Part shown: in pieces, positions 34,615 to 44,185 of the stretch
How the letters are laid out: the number at the start of each line of letters is the position of its first letter
Position numbering within the stretch: position 1 is the stretch's first letter
The notes under the pieces: model-generated
Told to the model about the DNA's origin: nothing
The model's database searches: none
What the model saw: only the letters and a program-made list of their open reading frames with translations
Origin: Promethearchaeota archaeon
GTDB taxonomy: Archaea; Asgardarchaeota; Lokiarchaeia; Helarchaeales; RDOG01
Reading direction: 5' to 3'
NCBI GenBank assembly: GCA_011365055.1
Contig: RDOG01000027.1
Location: forward strand, 1-46,236
DNA length: 46,236 nt
Program-made: the position numbers and the translations under genes

Positions 34615-35904
34615 ATGAGCGAACGAGTTCGTGGATGTGTATACTCGAGATTCGAACGTACAGGTCCTAAACCTATTTTCTGGTATCCTGAGAATTTGAT
34701 GGAAACAACAGATAATAATTTACGGCAGATAGCTATTAAGACCATTAATATGCTAGCCGCAGATAGAGAAATTCCCGAAAGCTCAGCAATAGTTCCTTTT
34801 CCAAAGATAGATATGGTCGGGCTTGTTAAATTTCTTGAAATTCCCGCACCAAATGAACGAGGATCTGCAAAAGACTGTAGTTTAACCTTATTATTTGTTG
34901 AAGAAGCAGATGATATCATACATAAATATTTTGATAAGTTTGAACCCGAAATTAGTAAATGTTCAGAAATAATATCAAATTTAGAAAAAGATGACAAAGA
35001 ATCAGGCATTGAAGATATCCTGAAAAGTTTTTTTTATGCTTTTAATTCAAAGTTGGATCAAATTCTTATTCCTGCGGAGAAGTTACAGATACTCCAGAAA
35101 TCCTTGGATGATGTAAAAACTTTAATCCAACAAATCGTTGAATCAGGTTCATCATCTCAAGATGAATTACAGACTGCTTTGAAATTGAGTTTTGAGTTAA
35201 ATCAATTGAACGTCGAAAATCTTAAACCTGATGATATTTCAAAGATCATGAAAATTGCTAATGAATTACAAGTAAAAAAAGACATGATTTCAGCACAACA
35301 AGAAAAATTAAGGACCATTTCTGCGAAATTAAATAAGAAAAATGTAAAAAGATTGGAAAATAAATTGAGTGCTATTGTTGATTCTTTCGATAATTACATC
35401 AATGATATTACAGACAAAGTAAATCGTTTGGGAGATATTGGGACGACAATGCTTTTTTTCAGAGATTTTAAAGATGAGGCACAAACTGAACAAAAAATAA
35501 CAGAAATAACCAAAATTTTAACGCATTCCATAAAATTACTCACTAAATTCCAAAATTTATCTCCTGCTGAACAGAAAAAGGCTAGAATGTCTTATAATGG
35601 CTTAATAACTAATAGAAAGAAGAAAAAATACAAAGCTGTAAGCACACATGCACTCATATTAGGTAATATCGTTGGGATGACAAAAGAAGAAATCTTAGAA
35701 GAAACAAGGGATCCGCAAATGAGATCAGAATTGGATAAAATATTACTTGGCAAAGCGATAAAGGTAAAGAAAATTACACAAGTTGATGAACAAAAAAAAC
35801 CAGTGGAAATTATAGAAAATACTCAAAAAGTTGGAAAAGTCAAAAAACCTAAGAAGCAAAAATCAACAAAATTAAAAAAGAAAATTAAAAAGAAAAAGAA
35901 ATAA
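34615..35904 (+). CDS. longin-like domain, coiled coil and Lys-rich tail
   Basis: Residues 1-120 begin RGCVYSRFERTGPKPIFWYP and end SLTLLFVEEADDIIHKYFDKFEPEI, a strand-helix-strand-helix order like a longin/roadblock fold. Residues about 140-300 are helical and coiled-coil-like, with long Lys/Glu/Gln heptads. The last 40 residues are almost all Lys, with few acids, like histone H1 or ribosome-binding tails. A scaffold linking a GTPase to nucleic acid or membrane phospholipids is one reading. It has no operon partner in the same direction. The start ATG has GAGG 10 nt upstream. Confidence 0.65.
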   Translation: MSERVRGCVYSRFERTGPKPIFWYPENLMETTDNNLRQIAIKTINMLAADREIPESSAIVPFPKIDMVGLVKFLEIPAPNERGSAKDCSLTLLFVEEADDIIHKYFDKFEPEISKCSEIISNLEKDDKESGIEDILKSFFYAFNSKLDQILIPAEKLQILQKSLDDVKTLIQQIVESGSSSQDELQTALKLSFELNQLNVENLKPDDISKIMKIANELQVKKDMISAQQEKLRTISAKLNKKNVKRLENKLSAIVDSFDNYINDITDKVNRLGDIGTTMLFFRDFKDEAQTEQKITEITKILTHSIKLLTKFQNLSPAEQKKARMSYNGLITNRKKKKYKAVSTHALILGNIVGMTKEEILEETRDPQMRSELDKILLGKAIKVKKITQVDEQKKPVEIIENTQKVGKVKKPKKQKSTKLKKKIKKKKK

Positions 35905-35908
35905 ATCG

Positions 35909-36949
35909 TTATTTTTTCAAATAATAGAATAATTCTTTATTCTCAACAATCCAATCATATTCTTTTCTGATACCTTCTTCTGCAGTAACTTTGGGTTCCC
36001 ATCCCAATTTTTGTTTTAATTTGTCAATATTAGTAACATAAATATATTGATCCCCAGGTCGCCATTCATCTAACTTATATTTTGTTTTTTTACTGCTGAA
36101 CCCTTCAATCATTTTAGTGCAATTTAGTAATGAGATGGCATTATTTGGACCTCCTCCAATATTAAACGGAGTTCCAGCAGAAATATTAATCTTCTTAATA
36201 GCTGTTTTAAATCCTTCAATCAAGTCAGTTATGAATAAAATATCTCTTACTTGTTTACCATTCCCATAATATGTCAATTCCATCCCTAAGACATTACATA
36301 ATATCAACCATGCAATCCAACCTTGATCAGACGTGGCCATTTGTCTAGGACCGAAAATACAAGACATTCTAAATGTTATGGTTTTCATCCCATAAACAAA
36401 ATTATAATCAAGAAAATATGCATCCCCAGCTTGCTTGCTAGGACCGTATAATCCTTTAGGATCAAGTGGAAAATCTTCAGCAATGCCTTTAATATCAGTT
36501 AATATGTACCTATCTTCCAATTCTTTAACGGGCGTGCTCTCTTGAGGAGGACCATACACTTTATTCGTAGAAGTATGGGGAATGATGGGATCCGTGTTTA
36601 ATTGTCTAGCAGCTTCTAAAACATTAAAGGAACCCAAAGCATTTGTATTGAAATCTAATCGAGGATTTTCCACAGCAATTGTAACAGCAACTTGTCCAGC
36701 AATATGAAATACGATTTCGCAATCCTTCATTGATTTTTTTAACAATTCAAAATCATGAGCGATGTCACCCTTAATGATAGTTAATCTTTTCGAGTTAGGA
36801 TTGCTTTTTAACCATTCTGCATTTTGTTCTACACCCGTACGTGAATAATTATCGAAAACAACAACTTCATAATCTGTTTTATTTAAATAATCATTTGTGA
36901 TATTAGAGCCTATGAAGCCTAAACCACCCGTAACCATAATTTTACCCAT
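35909..36949 (-). CDS. NAD-dependent sugar epimerase/dehydratase, CDP-paratose 2-epimerase-like
   Basis: This extended short-chain dehydrogenase acts on a nucleotide sugar. It has the NAD loop TGGLGFIGSN near the start, VFDNYSRTGVEQNAEWL, the TNKVYG segment, the catalytic YGPSK (YxxxK) and SDQGWIAWLILCN, then YYGNGKQVRDILFI. TNKVYG and the QGWxAW stretch are characteristic of the CDP-paratose 2-epimerase (RfbE) group rather than of UDP-glucose epimerases. ATG at 36949 is favoured because GGTGA lies 5 nt upstream; ATG at 36961 is an alternative. It belongs to a loose cluster of glycan genes here (GalU-like, GT2). The exact sugar is unknown. Confidence 0.82.
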   Translation of the reverse strand: MGKIMVTGGLGFIGSNITNDYLNKTDYEVVVFDNYSRTGVEQNAEWLKSNPNSKRLTIIKGDIAHDFELLKKSMKDCEIVFHIAGQVAVTIAVENPRLDFNTNALGSFNVLEAARQLNTDPIIPHTSTNKVYGPPQESTPVKELEDRYILTDIKGIAEDFPLDPKGLYGPSKQAGDAYFLDYNFVYGMKTITFRMSCIFGPRQMATSDQGWIAWLILCNVLGMELTYYGNGKQVRDILFITDLIEGFKTAIKKINISAGTPFNIGGGPNNAISLLNCTKMIEGFSSKKTKYKLDEWRPGDQYIYVTNIDKLKQKLGWEPKVTAEEGIRKEYDWIVENKELFYYLKK

Positions 36950-37043
36950 GGATTTCACCATTTCTCTTAGTAATCAAAAAAAGGTTAATTTATTTATAAA
37001 TTTTTTTTTAAGAATACCAAGTTGATCCAGAATTTAAGTTAAT

Positions 37044-37733
37044 TTATAGAAAGTCTCCAAGGCCAATATTTGATAAGTTTGATAAGCCTGAAATTGCAAA
37101 TAGAGAAGAAAATAATGAAATTACTACATTGACTAAAAATATTAATCCTGCTAATATAATCATTTTATTATCTACTTTTCTACCATACTTATAGAGGAAA
37201 TATGCACCTGCAATATTTGTTATAAATGATACAAAGGAAAATAAACCGTAAAAAAGTAGAGTTTCCATAGCTTGCATAGCTTCTACATCTTGTAACATTA
37301 TAATTATGTTCTGGTTGAAAAAAACTGAATTGATTAGACTGAAACCATATGATGTCGTCCAAGCGATACCAGAATAGATAAGGGATCTTGCATCTTGATC
37401 TTCTCGAAATTCAATTACTCCAAGTATTGTTAAACAGCCTCCGAAAGTAATCGTATAGATTATGTTTGGAAGGACTGACTGAAAAAATAAAACAAGATTT
37501 GATGCAAGCTCCGCTTCAGAAGTCAAGCTAGTATAGCCAGTGGGGAGGTATATAGATATAAATAGCATGGCAATACTTCCATACCCCGAAATGAGGAATA
37601 AAAAATAGGGATTTAATTTCTGTTCAGTTTTTATGTATCCAGAAATTACTAAAAAGGAACTTCCTATAATTGAAATTACTGCTACCGCTATCATAAAACC
37701 AGAATATCCAAAAAAAGTGAATTGAATAACCAT
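37044..37733 (-). CDS. six-helix membrane protein, unknown family
   Basis: This 229-residue protein has six predicted membrane helices at about 8-32, 43-64, 78-104, 118-138, 155-180 and 192-217. Loops are short and no large domain is present. Six helices with such loops resemble small-molecule channels (for example AmiS/UreI-type), but no family motif was found. It lies between the epimerase gene and the large propeller gene on the same strand. Confidence 0.6.
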   Translation of the reverse strand: MVIQFTFFGYSGFMIAVAVISIIGSSFLVISGYIKTEQKLNPYFLFLISGYGSIAMLFISIYLPTGYTSLTSEAELASNLVLFFQSVLPNIIYTITFGGCLTILGVIEFREDQDARSLIYSGIAWTTSYGFSLINSVFFNQNIIIMLQDVEAMQAMETLLFYGLFSFVSFITNIAGAYFLYKYGRKVDNKMIILAGLIFLVNVVISLFSSLFAISGLSNLSNIGLGDFL

Positions 37734-37771
37734 TTTTTTACATCTCTCATACTTTTTCTCAAATTTTTTAA

Positions 37772-40700
37772 TTATTCATTACATAAACCAATAAAAATCC
37801 ATTTATCTCCTTCTGAAGCTGAAGTAATTTTTCTAGCGAGACTATTTTTTTCAATTATTTCTAAAGTTTTATTTACTTTCTTTAGATCCCACCCTAATTC
37901 TGCGATTATTTGGTCCTTAGTTATTATACCGTTTTTATTATTTGCTAACTGAACAATTACTGCCACTTCACTTCTATCCTTTGCATTTCCTTTCCATTGA
38001 AATCCTTCCATCATTTCCGAAATCAAAGCAGGAACCATATCCTTATCTTGTGCGCAAATAGTCACGCTGATACTACATTGTTCTTCATTTACTTTACCAT
38101 AAATTCTTAGATCTAGAGCAACTTTTTTCTTAGAAAATTTGCCTTGAGCAAAACCTTGAATGGTTCCAACAAATACATCCTTTATCCGTTGTGGTTGCGA
38201 CCAGATCATTTCAAAATTATTATCTGGTAAAAAAGCTTTCACCTTTTCATATAACATCTCAGCTTCATAATCATATTGTAACTCCTCACCAATTTTCTCA
38301 AAATCTAAAAGTTGTTCAGTTATTTTACGAAATTCAGATATTGAGATGCTTAACGGTTGAAGTAATCCACAAACATGCCGAATTTCATATGGATCAACAA
38401 CAATAGAATGGGTTTTATCCAAGGCGTCAAGATAGGTAACAGTTGAATGAATTTTACCATCAACACAATCCTTTTTGGGAACAAATTCGAATGTAGGACT
38501 AATAGATCCACTCGCATTAATTTTAGAGATTTTTCTAGCAGTATCACCAGTTAATTTTAATCCATCGGGGAAGGAAATCATTTGAACTAGAACATCCGTT
38601 ATTATTAAGGGTGTAGGATTTTCGATTTTAACTTTATAAATATATTTTCCTTTTTGAAATTCCCCACCTCGTTTCACTTTAATTTCTTGTGCGATTTGAA
38701 TAGGTTCAGACATTTTGCCATTTGTTTGTACTCCCTCAGGGTAAGCTAGTTGGATTGTAGTTTTTGAAACTTCAGAAACTTGGAGAGATAATTTCCGTTC
38801 TGAACTTATACTACCACGGAATACTTCGGGTAAATATTCTTTCAAGAATAACAGAGCTTTTTTTGTTTTATAAGGGCCAAATTCTTCCGCAAATTCATCA
38901 AAAGATATATTCGGGTTTTCCTCTATTTTTTTAGCAATCGGTCTACTCATTTCCATAATTTTTTGTTTCTCTTCAGGTGTCAGGGATTCAAGTTCTATTT
39001 TTATATCATCCATTTGCTCAATTAGCTGAAGGCTTCTAGAAAGACTATAAATTCCAGTATTGAATTTTCTTGCAAGAGCAATGAGATCTAATGAATTATG
39101 TTTTCGACCTTGGGCTAGGAGTTTAGAAGCTAGTTCATCTAGTTCTTCTAACTCGTTTTGAGTTAACGGTCTTGAATCCCGCCATTTTGTTATTTTATCA
39201 AGATACTCAACCAAAGTTTTTGCATCGATAATGCTCATTTTGCCCTTAACAACTATGTTCAAGATATTTAAGGGCTCTTTCGGTTTTATGCTACTCAAAA
39301 CACTAGTCACTTGACCATCCAGATTTTGAATCTCATCTATTGATAACTTATCAAGATCTAGGTCTACAGGTGAATTAATTAAATCTTGCACGTCATTTAA
39401 AAAGTTGGCATCAGACACATCAATGCCATATTCAGTATATAACTTTGTTCTGGTTGGTTCAGAACCAGTTTCATGCATGTATTTTAAGACCATAAGAGCT
39501 GCTTCATTAATTTTTTTCTCATATTCTTGTAGTTTCATTTCTTCCTTTAATCGTTTTCGTTCGATTTCTTGGAGCTCTTGTATTTCCCGGATTTTTTCTT
39601 CTGCCTCTTTTTCCTTTCTTTTTTGTTCAGCTGTTTTTTTTCTTTCTGCTCTCTTCCTTGAAATTGTATCTATGGTGAAAAAAGCAAATGGTAGGATAAG
39701 AAATATGATTGTTAATACAAGAAAGACTAAGAAACTTATATAAAATGAAGCACTATTTTGATAACTTCGCGCTAGTGGAGCGCCATATTTATTTAAGATA
39801 TATATAGTATCATCAGCCCCACCTGCTGCAATACATTCACCATCTGCAGAAATAGCCACGGAATAAATATTCCCTTCTGTTGAATAAGTCCAGAGAGGAA
39901 TCGAGCTATTTTGATTAAACATATAAATCATATCACTATAACTTCCAGCAACTATAGACCGTCCATCTGCAGAGATCGATATAGTGCGAACATCATCACT
40001 GGCTGCATAGCTCCACTCTGGAGTGGAGCTAGTCCGATTAAATAAATAAATCGTTCCATCGTTATTTCCAACAGCTATATATTGCCCATCTCCAGAAATT
40101 GCAGTAGCTCTGACAGTAGCTCCAGTTACAAAGCTCCAAGTTGGATTGGAATTACTCTGGTGAAAAAAATATATATTTGAATCATCACTCCCAGCTACAA
40201 TATATTGTCCATCTGCTGAGATAGCAATTGTATAAATATTTCCTAATGTTTGATAATTCCATTGTGGGGTAGAAGTATTACGATAAAAGAAGTAAACTCT
40301 ATTATCTAAACTTCCCGCTACAATATATTCTCCTGTCGAAGAAATAGAGGCACATTGGAAATCATAAGTAGAAGTATAATTCCAAAGTTGGCTTTGACTG
40401 CTACGATTTAATACATAAATATAATTATCGTCACTTACAGCTACAATTGTCTCCCCATTTGCAGAAATTACAACCGAATTAATATCATCAAGAGTTAAAT
40501 AACTCCAAAGCGGATTTGGATTAGTCCGATTAAATAAATAAATACGGTTAGATGTAGCACCTACAATATAATTTCCATCATCGGAAATTGAGACGGAGTC
40601 CCAATTGTAACTTGATGTGTAACCCCATAATGGAGGGAACGTGCTTGAACTGTAGAGAGAAATTGTATCATCATCGCTTCCAGAGACGATATATTCTCCC

Positions 40701-40849
40701 TTCCCAGATATTGATATTGAATTTATATCTGAAGCATGCGAATTGAAATTAACTATTGAATTAACATGATAATGAGTAATAAATGATGCAATAGTCCCTA
40801 AAATAGATATAAATAAAATAACCTGCATTATAATATATTTGAGTTTCAC
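37772..40849 (-). CDS. beta-propeller, membrane helix and coat-appendage-like protein
   Basis: This 1025-residue protein has, in order: a membrane helix at about 5-25; eight repeats of about 41 residues at 35-355, each with an (A/S)ISADGxYIVAGSxDxxIYxF-type core and a PxWxY turn, forming a WD40/PQQ-like beta-propeller; a second helix at 368-393; a charged coiled coil at 396-455; a helical region (456-680); a beta-sandwich with YKVKIENPTPLIITDVLVQM (about 738-757); a platform-like alpha/beta domain (about 830-950) with CAQDKDMVPALISEMMEGF; and a winged helix at 955-1020. The sandwich-plus-platform pair resembles the appendage of COPI and AP coat subunits. The propeller is outside and the rest inside if both helices span. 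The GTG start at 40849 is outermost; ATG seven codons later is possible. Confidence 0.7.
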   Translation of the reverse strand: MKLKYIIMQVILFISILGTIASFITHYHVNSIVNFNSHASDINSISISGKGEYIVSGSDDDTISLYSSSTFPPLWGYTSSYNWDSVSISDDGNYIVGATSNRIYLFNRTNPNPLWSYLTLDDINSVVISANGETIVAVSDDNYIYVLNRSSQSQLWNYTSTYDFQCASISSTGEYIVAGSLDNRVYFFYRNTSTPQWNYQTLGNIYTIAISADGQYIVAGSDDSNIYFFHQSNSNPTWSFVTGATVRATAISGDGQYIAVGNNDGTIYLFNRTSSTPEWSYAASDDVRTISISADGRSIVAGSYSDMIYMFNQNSSIPLWTYSTEGNIYSVAISADGECIAAGGADDTIYILNKYGAPLARSYQNSASFYISFLVFLVLTIIFLILPFAFFTIDTISRKRAERKKTAEQKRKEKEAEEKIREIQELQEIERKRLKEEMKLQEYEKKINEAALMVLKYMHETGSEPTRTKLYTEYGIDVSDANFLNDVQDLINSPVDLDLDKLSIDEIQNLDGQVTSVLSSIKPKEPLNILNIVVKGKMSIIDAKTLVEYLDKITKWRDSRPLTQNELEELDELASKLLAQGRKHNSLDLIALARKFNTGIYSLSRSLQLIEQMDDIKIELESLTPEEKQKIMEMSRPIAKKIEENPNISFDEFAEEFGPYKTKKALLFLKEYLPEVFRGSISSERKLSLQVSEVSKTTIQLAYPEGVQTNGKMSEPIQIAQEIKVKRGGEFQKGKYIYKVKIENPTPLIITDVLVQMISFPDGLKLTGDTARKISKINASGSISPTFEFVPKKDCVDGKIHSTVTYLDALDKTHSIVVDPYEIRHVCGLLQPLSISISEFRKITEQLLDFEKIGEELQYDYEAEMLYEKVKAFLPDNNFEMIWSQPQRIKDVFVGTIQGFAQGKFSKKKVALDLRIYGKVNEEQCSISVTICAQDKDMVPALISEMMEGFQWKGNAKDRSEVAVIVQLANNKNGIITKDQIIAELGWDLKKVNKTLEIIEKNSLARKITSASEGDKWIFIGLCNE

Positions 40850-41158
40850 GTGATCATCCGATTCCCATTTAATTAATTTAAGTGTAAATTTAAAATATAT
40901 TTGTAAAGACTAAATTTCAAATATTTAAAAAAATTTTTGACTATTTTAAATAAGAACTTAATAAGACCTAATTTTTTTATTAATTTTTAGGAAAAAAAAA
41001 AGGAAGAAATCAATTAACTTGAATAATCTTAATGTTTTTGCTAGAAATAAGCATATTTTATTAAAGTAAATTAAGCAATTAGAAAAAAAATTGTAAAAAA
41101 ACGTTATTAAAAATTAATTAGGAATGATCGAATAATATCAAATAAAAAATAACATTCT
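40850..41158. other. intergenic stretch without a gene
   Basis: Only AT-rich sequence with A and T runs. No open frame with coding character, tRNA or clear inverted repeat was found. It separates the GalU-like gene from the propeller gene, both on the minus strand. Confidence 0.5.
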
Positions 41159-41962
41159 TTAAATCTTATATCCTTTCAGTTTTGCAGCTCGTTTTAAATC
41201 TTCAGGAAAGGTCACGTTTAAATAGTCTCCTTTCAAATAAAAACCTTTCACCTTATTCCCAATTTTTATCAAAGTATTGATGGAATCAGTTATTTCAATT
41301 TCTCCTCGTTTGCTGGGAGGAGTCTTTTCAATTGCTTCAAAAATATTTTTATCAAAGATATAACTGCCTAAACCTAAAATCTTCAAATTTAACAGATCAT
41401 CACTTGTCGGTTTCTCGTATAATTCACCCACAAAGCCATTTTGAAAGGTCACGGTATAATTTCTTTTAATTTGAGATTTATCCTTCCATTTCTTTAGACC
41501 TATAACAGCATTGCAATTCGCATCAAATTCTTGTAGCATTTCGTCATGATTGGATCTTGCATATATTTCATCGCCTAGTAGCATTAAAAATGGACACCCA
41601 TCCAGTCGTTCTTCGGTCATTGATAAGGCATGACCGATTCCTTTCGGTTTTTCTTGAACAACATATTCAATATTTACACCAAACCGTTCGCCATCGCCAA
41701 AATAGGTTTTCATAATGTTAAAATAATATTCATTATCAATTTTCTTGCCTATTATTAGAATAACGTCTTCAATATTAAGGGATTTTAACATTTCTAGTGT
41801 ATGTTGCATCAATGGTTTATTACCAACGGGTAATAACGGCTTAGGTAATATTTCAGAGTAAGGACTAATTCGCGTTCCATTCCCTGCACAAGGTATGACT
41901 GCGGTTTTAATAAATTTTGAAGTCTTTTTTAGCTTTTCTCCTAATTGTTCCTGGTCTGCCAC
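41159..41962 (-). CDS. galU: GalU-type nucleotidyltransferase
   Basis: This is a sugar-1-phosphate nucleotidyltransferase, most like UTP-glucose-1-phosphate uridylyltransferase, which makes the UDP-sugar donors for glycan synthesis. The pyrophosphorylase signature AVIPCAGNGTRISPYSEIL then PKPLLPVGNKP lies at 21-50. QHTLEMLKSLNIEDVILIIG, GIGHALSMTE and FLMLLGDEIY follow. GEIEITDSINTLI near the end matches GalU and RmlA. At 267 residues it is full length. A thymidylyltransferase role cannot be excluded. It stands alone but near GT2 and the epimerase. Confidence 0.85.
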   Translation of the reverse strand: MADQEQLGEKLKKTSKFIKTAVIPCAGNGTRISPYSEILPKPLLPVGNKPLMQHTLEMLKSLNIEDVILIIGKKIDNEYYFNIMKTYFGDGERFGVNIEYVVQEKPKGIGHALSMTEERLDGCPFLMLLGDEIYARSNHDEMLQEFDANCNAVIGLKKWKDKSQIKRNYTVTFQNGFVGELYEKPTSDDLLNLKILGLGSYIFDKNIFEAIEKTPPSKRGEIEITDSINTLIKIGNKVKGFYLKGDYLNVTFPEDLKRAAKLKGYKI

Positions 41963-42250
41963 TTAGACACCAACAAGTTTCTTAAAAGTAAAGATTGATT
42001 AATTGATAAGCTTCTTAGATCCTTTTTATTTAAAGTTAATTGACCACATATAAAACTTGTTTTGGACATTTTTATGATCAACTAACTCATTTATACTATG
42101 CGCTTATTGAGGAAATTCGTTTATTTTTTGTAATAAAGAAAATTTTAAATAGATTATCCAATAACTTTTCTCTCTAATCACAATTATTATTCAGAATTAA
42201 TAGTAATAAAAACATGTTATTCATGTTTAAAATTATTCATTGGTGTAAAA

Positions 42251-43558
42251 ATGATTCAAATCATCTTGTGGTGGATATTTTTAATTTTTTGGTTAATTAT
42301 ATTTGGTCTGCTACTCGGTCATTTGTTTCTTGGTGTTCTTTCTTGGGTTGCCATTCATTTGAGGGAAACACAGCACCCAGATTTTAGACCATGGCAAATA
42401 AAAGAATACGACCATTTTAAACCTGAAGTTTCAATAATTTGTTGCGCAAAAAATGAAGAAGATTCGATTGGTAATTTGCTAGAAGGACTCGTGAAACAAG
42501 ATTATCCGCCAGAAAAGTTCGAAATTTTGATCGTTGATGATTTAAGTGATGATAATACACCAAATATAGTCTTAGATTACATAAAAAAATACAAAGAAAC
42601 TGGTCCAAAAATTCACTTACTTCAAAAGAAAAATTATTCTCCGAAGCCTGAAGGGTTTAATCCAGTTGCACATGGAATTACTTTAGCTATTGAAGAATCT
42701 TCACATGAAATAATCATCATTACTGAAGCAGATTGCATGCATTACCCTACTTATTTGAAATTTGTCGTTTATCCCTTTTCAGATGAGTACAATACGTTAC
42801 ATAAATCTAAATATAATCCCAATAGGATTGAATTCGTTGCTAGTCCACCAATCATGATTGGCAATTCTTTAATTGAAACCTTACAACGAATTGATTATTC
42901 AATTATGGTCTGGCATCAACTTGGTGCATTAGAATTAGGAAGAGCATGGCTTAAAAAAGAAGTTGGTGCTTGGGGAGGATCTCTAGCTTTTACAAAATCA
43001 TTATTCAAGAGAATTGAAGGGTGGAAAGGCATTGAACATCATTCCGTTCAAGATTTAGCGATCGTTCGTAAGTTACAACACGGAACAAATATTAGGGCTT
43101 TACTTGCTTTCGATCGAAGAGTTCAAGTTGAAAGTGAAACCGAGCCTACATTAAAAAGAGCTATCAGGCAAAGAATGAGATGGTTTAAAGGTTGTTGGGA
43201 TCTCAAAGGAGACTTTCCAGATTTTAAACAAGGTCAATTCATTCTTTCTGGCATTCCATTCATTTTAGAAAATTTTTCAATTGCCATGATCATTTTGTCA
43301 TTATTAGAGATTATCCTTAACTTGAATTTTATTCCAGAATCGATTTTCTTTTTTCCAAATTGGATCCTTGCTTTGATAGTATTAAGTCTGGTTTATTTAA
43401 TAAGATATGGAACGGTCATTCAAGCTCAAAAAAGCGAAGTTCTAACAAAGGGATATAAAATTAGGAAAACAGCATGGTTATTATTAGGGTTCTGGTTGTG
43501 GTTTTATAATTGGATGTACATCATGAGCTATTTTAAAAGATCCATTGTATGGAAATAA
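42251..43558 (+). CDS. membrane-bound glycosyltransferase family 2
   Basis: This processive-type GT2 enzyme of the cellulose-synthase-like group has an N-terminal membrane helix (5-30), then a cytoplasmic GT-A domain (about 58-320) with VSIICCAKNEEDSIGNLL, LIVDDLSDDNTPNI, EAD at 159-161 in the metal-binding DxD position, VQDLAI in the base position, and QRMRW at 307-311, the QxxRW product-binding motif. C-terminal helices lie at about 333-357, 365-390 and 405-428. EAD replaces the usual DAD. It would add sugars from a nucleotide donor to a glycan or lipid carrier at the membrane. Donor and product are unknown. Confidence 0.85.
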   Translation: MIQIILWWIFLIFWLIIFGLLLGHLFLGVLSWVAIHLRETQHPDFRPWQIKEYDHFKPEVSIICCAKNEEDSIGNLLEGLVKQDYPPEKFEILIVDDLSDDNTPNIVLDYIKKYKETGPKIHLLQKKNYSPKPEGFNPVAHGITLAIEESSHEIIIITEADCMHYPTYLKFVVYPFSDEYNTLHKSKYNPNRIEFVASPPIMIGNSLIETLQRIDYSIMVWHQLGALELGRAWLKKEVGAWGGSLAFTKSLFKRIEGWKGIEHHSVQDLAIVRKLQHGTNIRALLAFDRRVQVESETEPTLKRAIRQRMRWFKGCWDLKGDFPDFKQGQFILSGIPFILENFSIAMIILSLLEIILNLNFIPESIFFFPNWILALIVLSLVYLIRYGTVIQAQKSEVLTKGYKIRKTAWLLLGFWLWFYNWMYIMSYFKRSIVWK

Positions 43559-43592
43559 CTTTTTTCATTATAATAAAAAAAAAGAAAGTTAT
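43555..43592. terminator. bidirectional hairpin between convergent genes
   Basis: ATAACTTT (43555-43562) and AAAGTTAT (43585-43592) pair perfectly around a 22-nt AT-rich loop. The GT2 stop codon lies in the left arm, and the GNAT gene ends 2 nt beyond the right arm, so both transcripts could use it. T and A runs lie within the loop. Confidence 0.45.
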
Positions 43593-43593
43593 A

Positions 43594-44019
43594 TTATCTC
43601 TGCATCGTGCAAAACAATCTTTTAAAACCAAACTTTTCGTATAATTTACCTTCTTTCTCTAAGTTTCGAACATTTGCTTGAATGCGCCCAACTTTATGCG
43701 TTTCAAAAAAAGCTATCACCTTTTGAATTAATTGATTACCAATTCCTTGCCCTCGATATTGCCCATCAATGATAAAATTTGAAATTTTGCCGATTTTTGA
43801 GAGATCAACTTCACCCCAAATCATTCCAACGACATTTTCTCCATCCTTGGCTAATATGATCCCATTTCTATTAATTCGGTCCGTTTTTCTTTTAGATATA
43901 GCAAGTCGAAAACGTCGGTCATCAAAATCTTCTCCTACATATCCAGTCAATTCCATTGCTAACTTTTTGACTGCTTCATAATCTTTTGCAGGATTAAAAA
44001 CATCGGTTACTACCGCCAT
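43594..44019 (-). CDS. GNAT acetyltransferase
   Basis: This 141-residue GNAT-fold protein has NFIIDGQYRGQGIGNQLIQK (81-100), in which QYRGQGIG is the acetyl-CoA pyrophosphate-binding motif. VVGMIWGEVDLS lies before it and EGKLYEKFGFKRL (123-135) after it, as in N-acetyltransferases. It would acetylate an amine or protein N-terminus in the cytoplasm; the substrate is unknown. GGGAG precedes the ATG (plus strand ctccc near 44029). Confidence 0.88.
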   Translation of the reverse strand: MAVVTDVFNPAKDYEAVKKLAMELTGYVGEDFDDRRFRLAISKRKTDRINRNGIILAKDGENVVGMIWGEVDLSKIGKISNFIIDGQYRGQGIGNQLIQKVIAFFETHKVGRIQANVRNLEKEGKLYEKFGFKRLFCTMQR

Positions 44020-44131
44020 TTAAACCAACTCCCATTTTTTTAATAAAAAATTAAAGTAAAATCCATTTTTCATTTTTTTCATTATCAAGTATTAGACCCA
44101 TTTACTAATTGTGGTTAGGATTGACAAATGG

Positions 44132-44140
44132 TTTTTATAG
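44132..44140 (+). promoter_or_regulatory. TATA-box candidate for the surface-protein gene
   Basis: TTTTTATAG lies about 46 nt before the ATG of the surface protein, in the expected place if the leader is about 20 nt and holds the GAGGAG site at 44174-44179. The match to archaeal TATA boxes is moderate. Confidence 0.28.
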
Positions 44141-44185
44141 AAATGAAAATACAATTTTACGTATTAACATATTTGAGGAGTTTAT

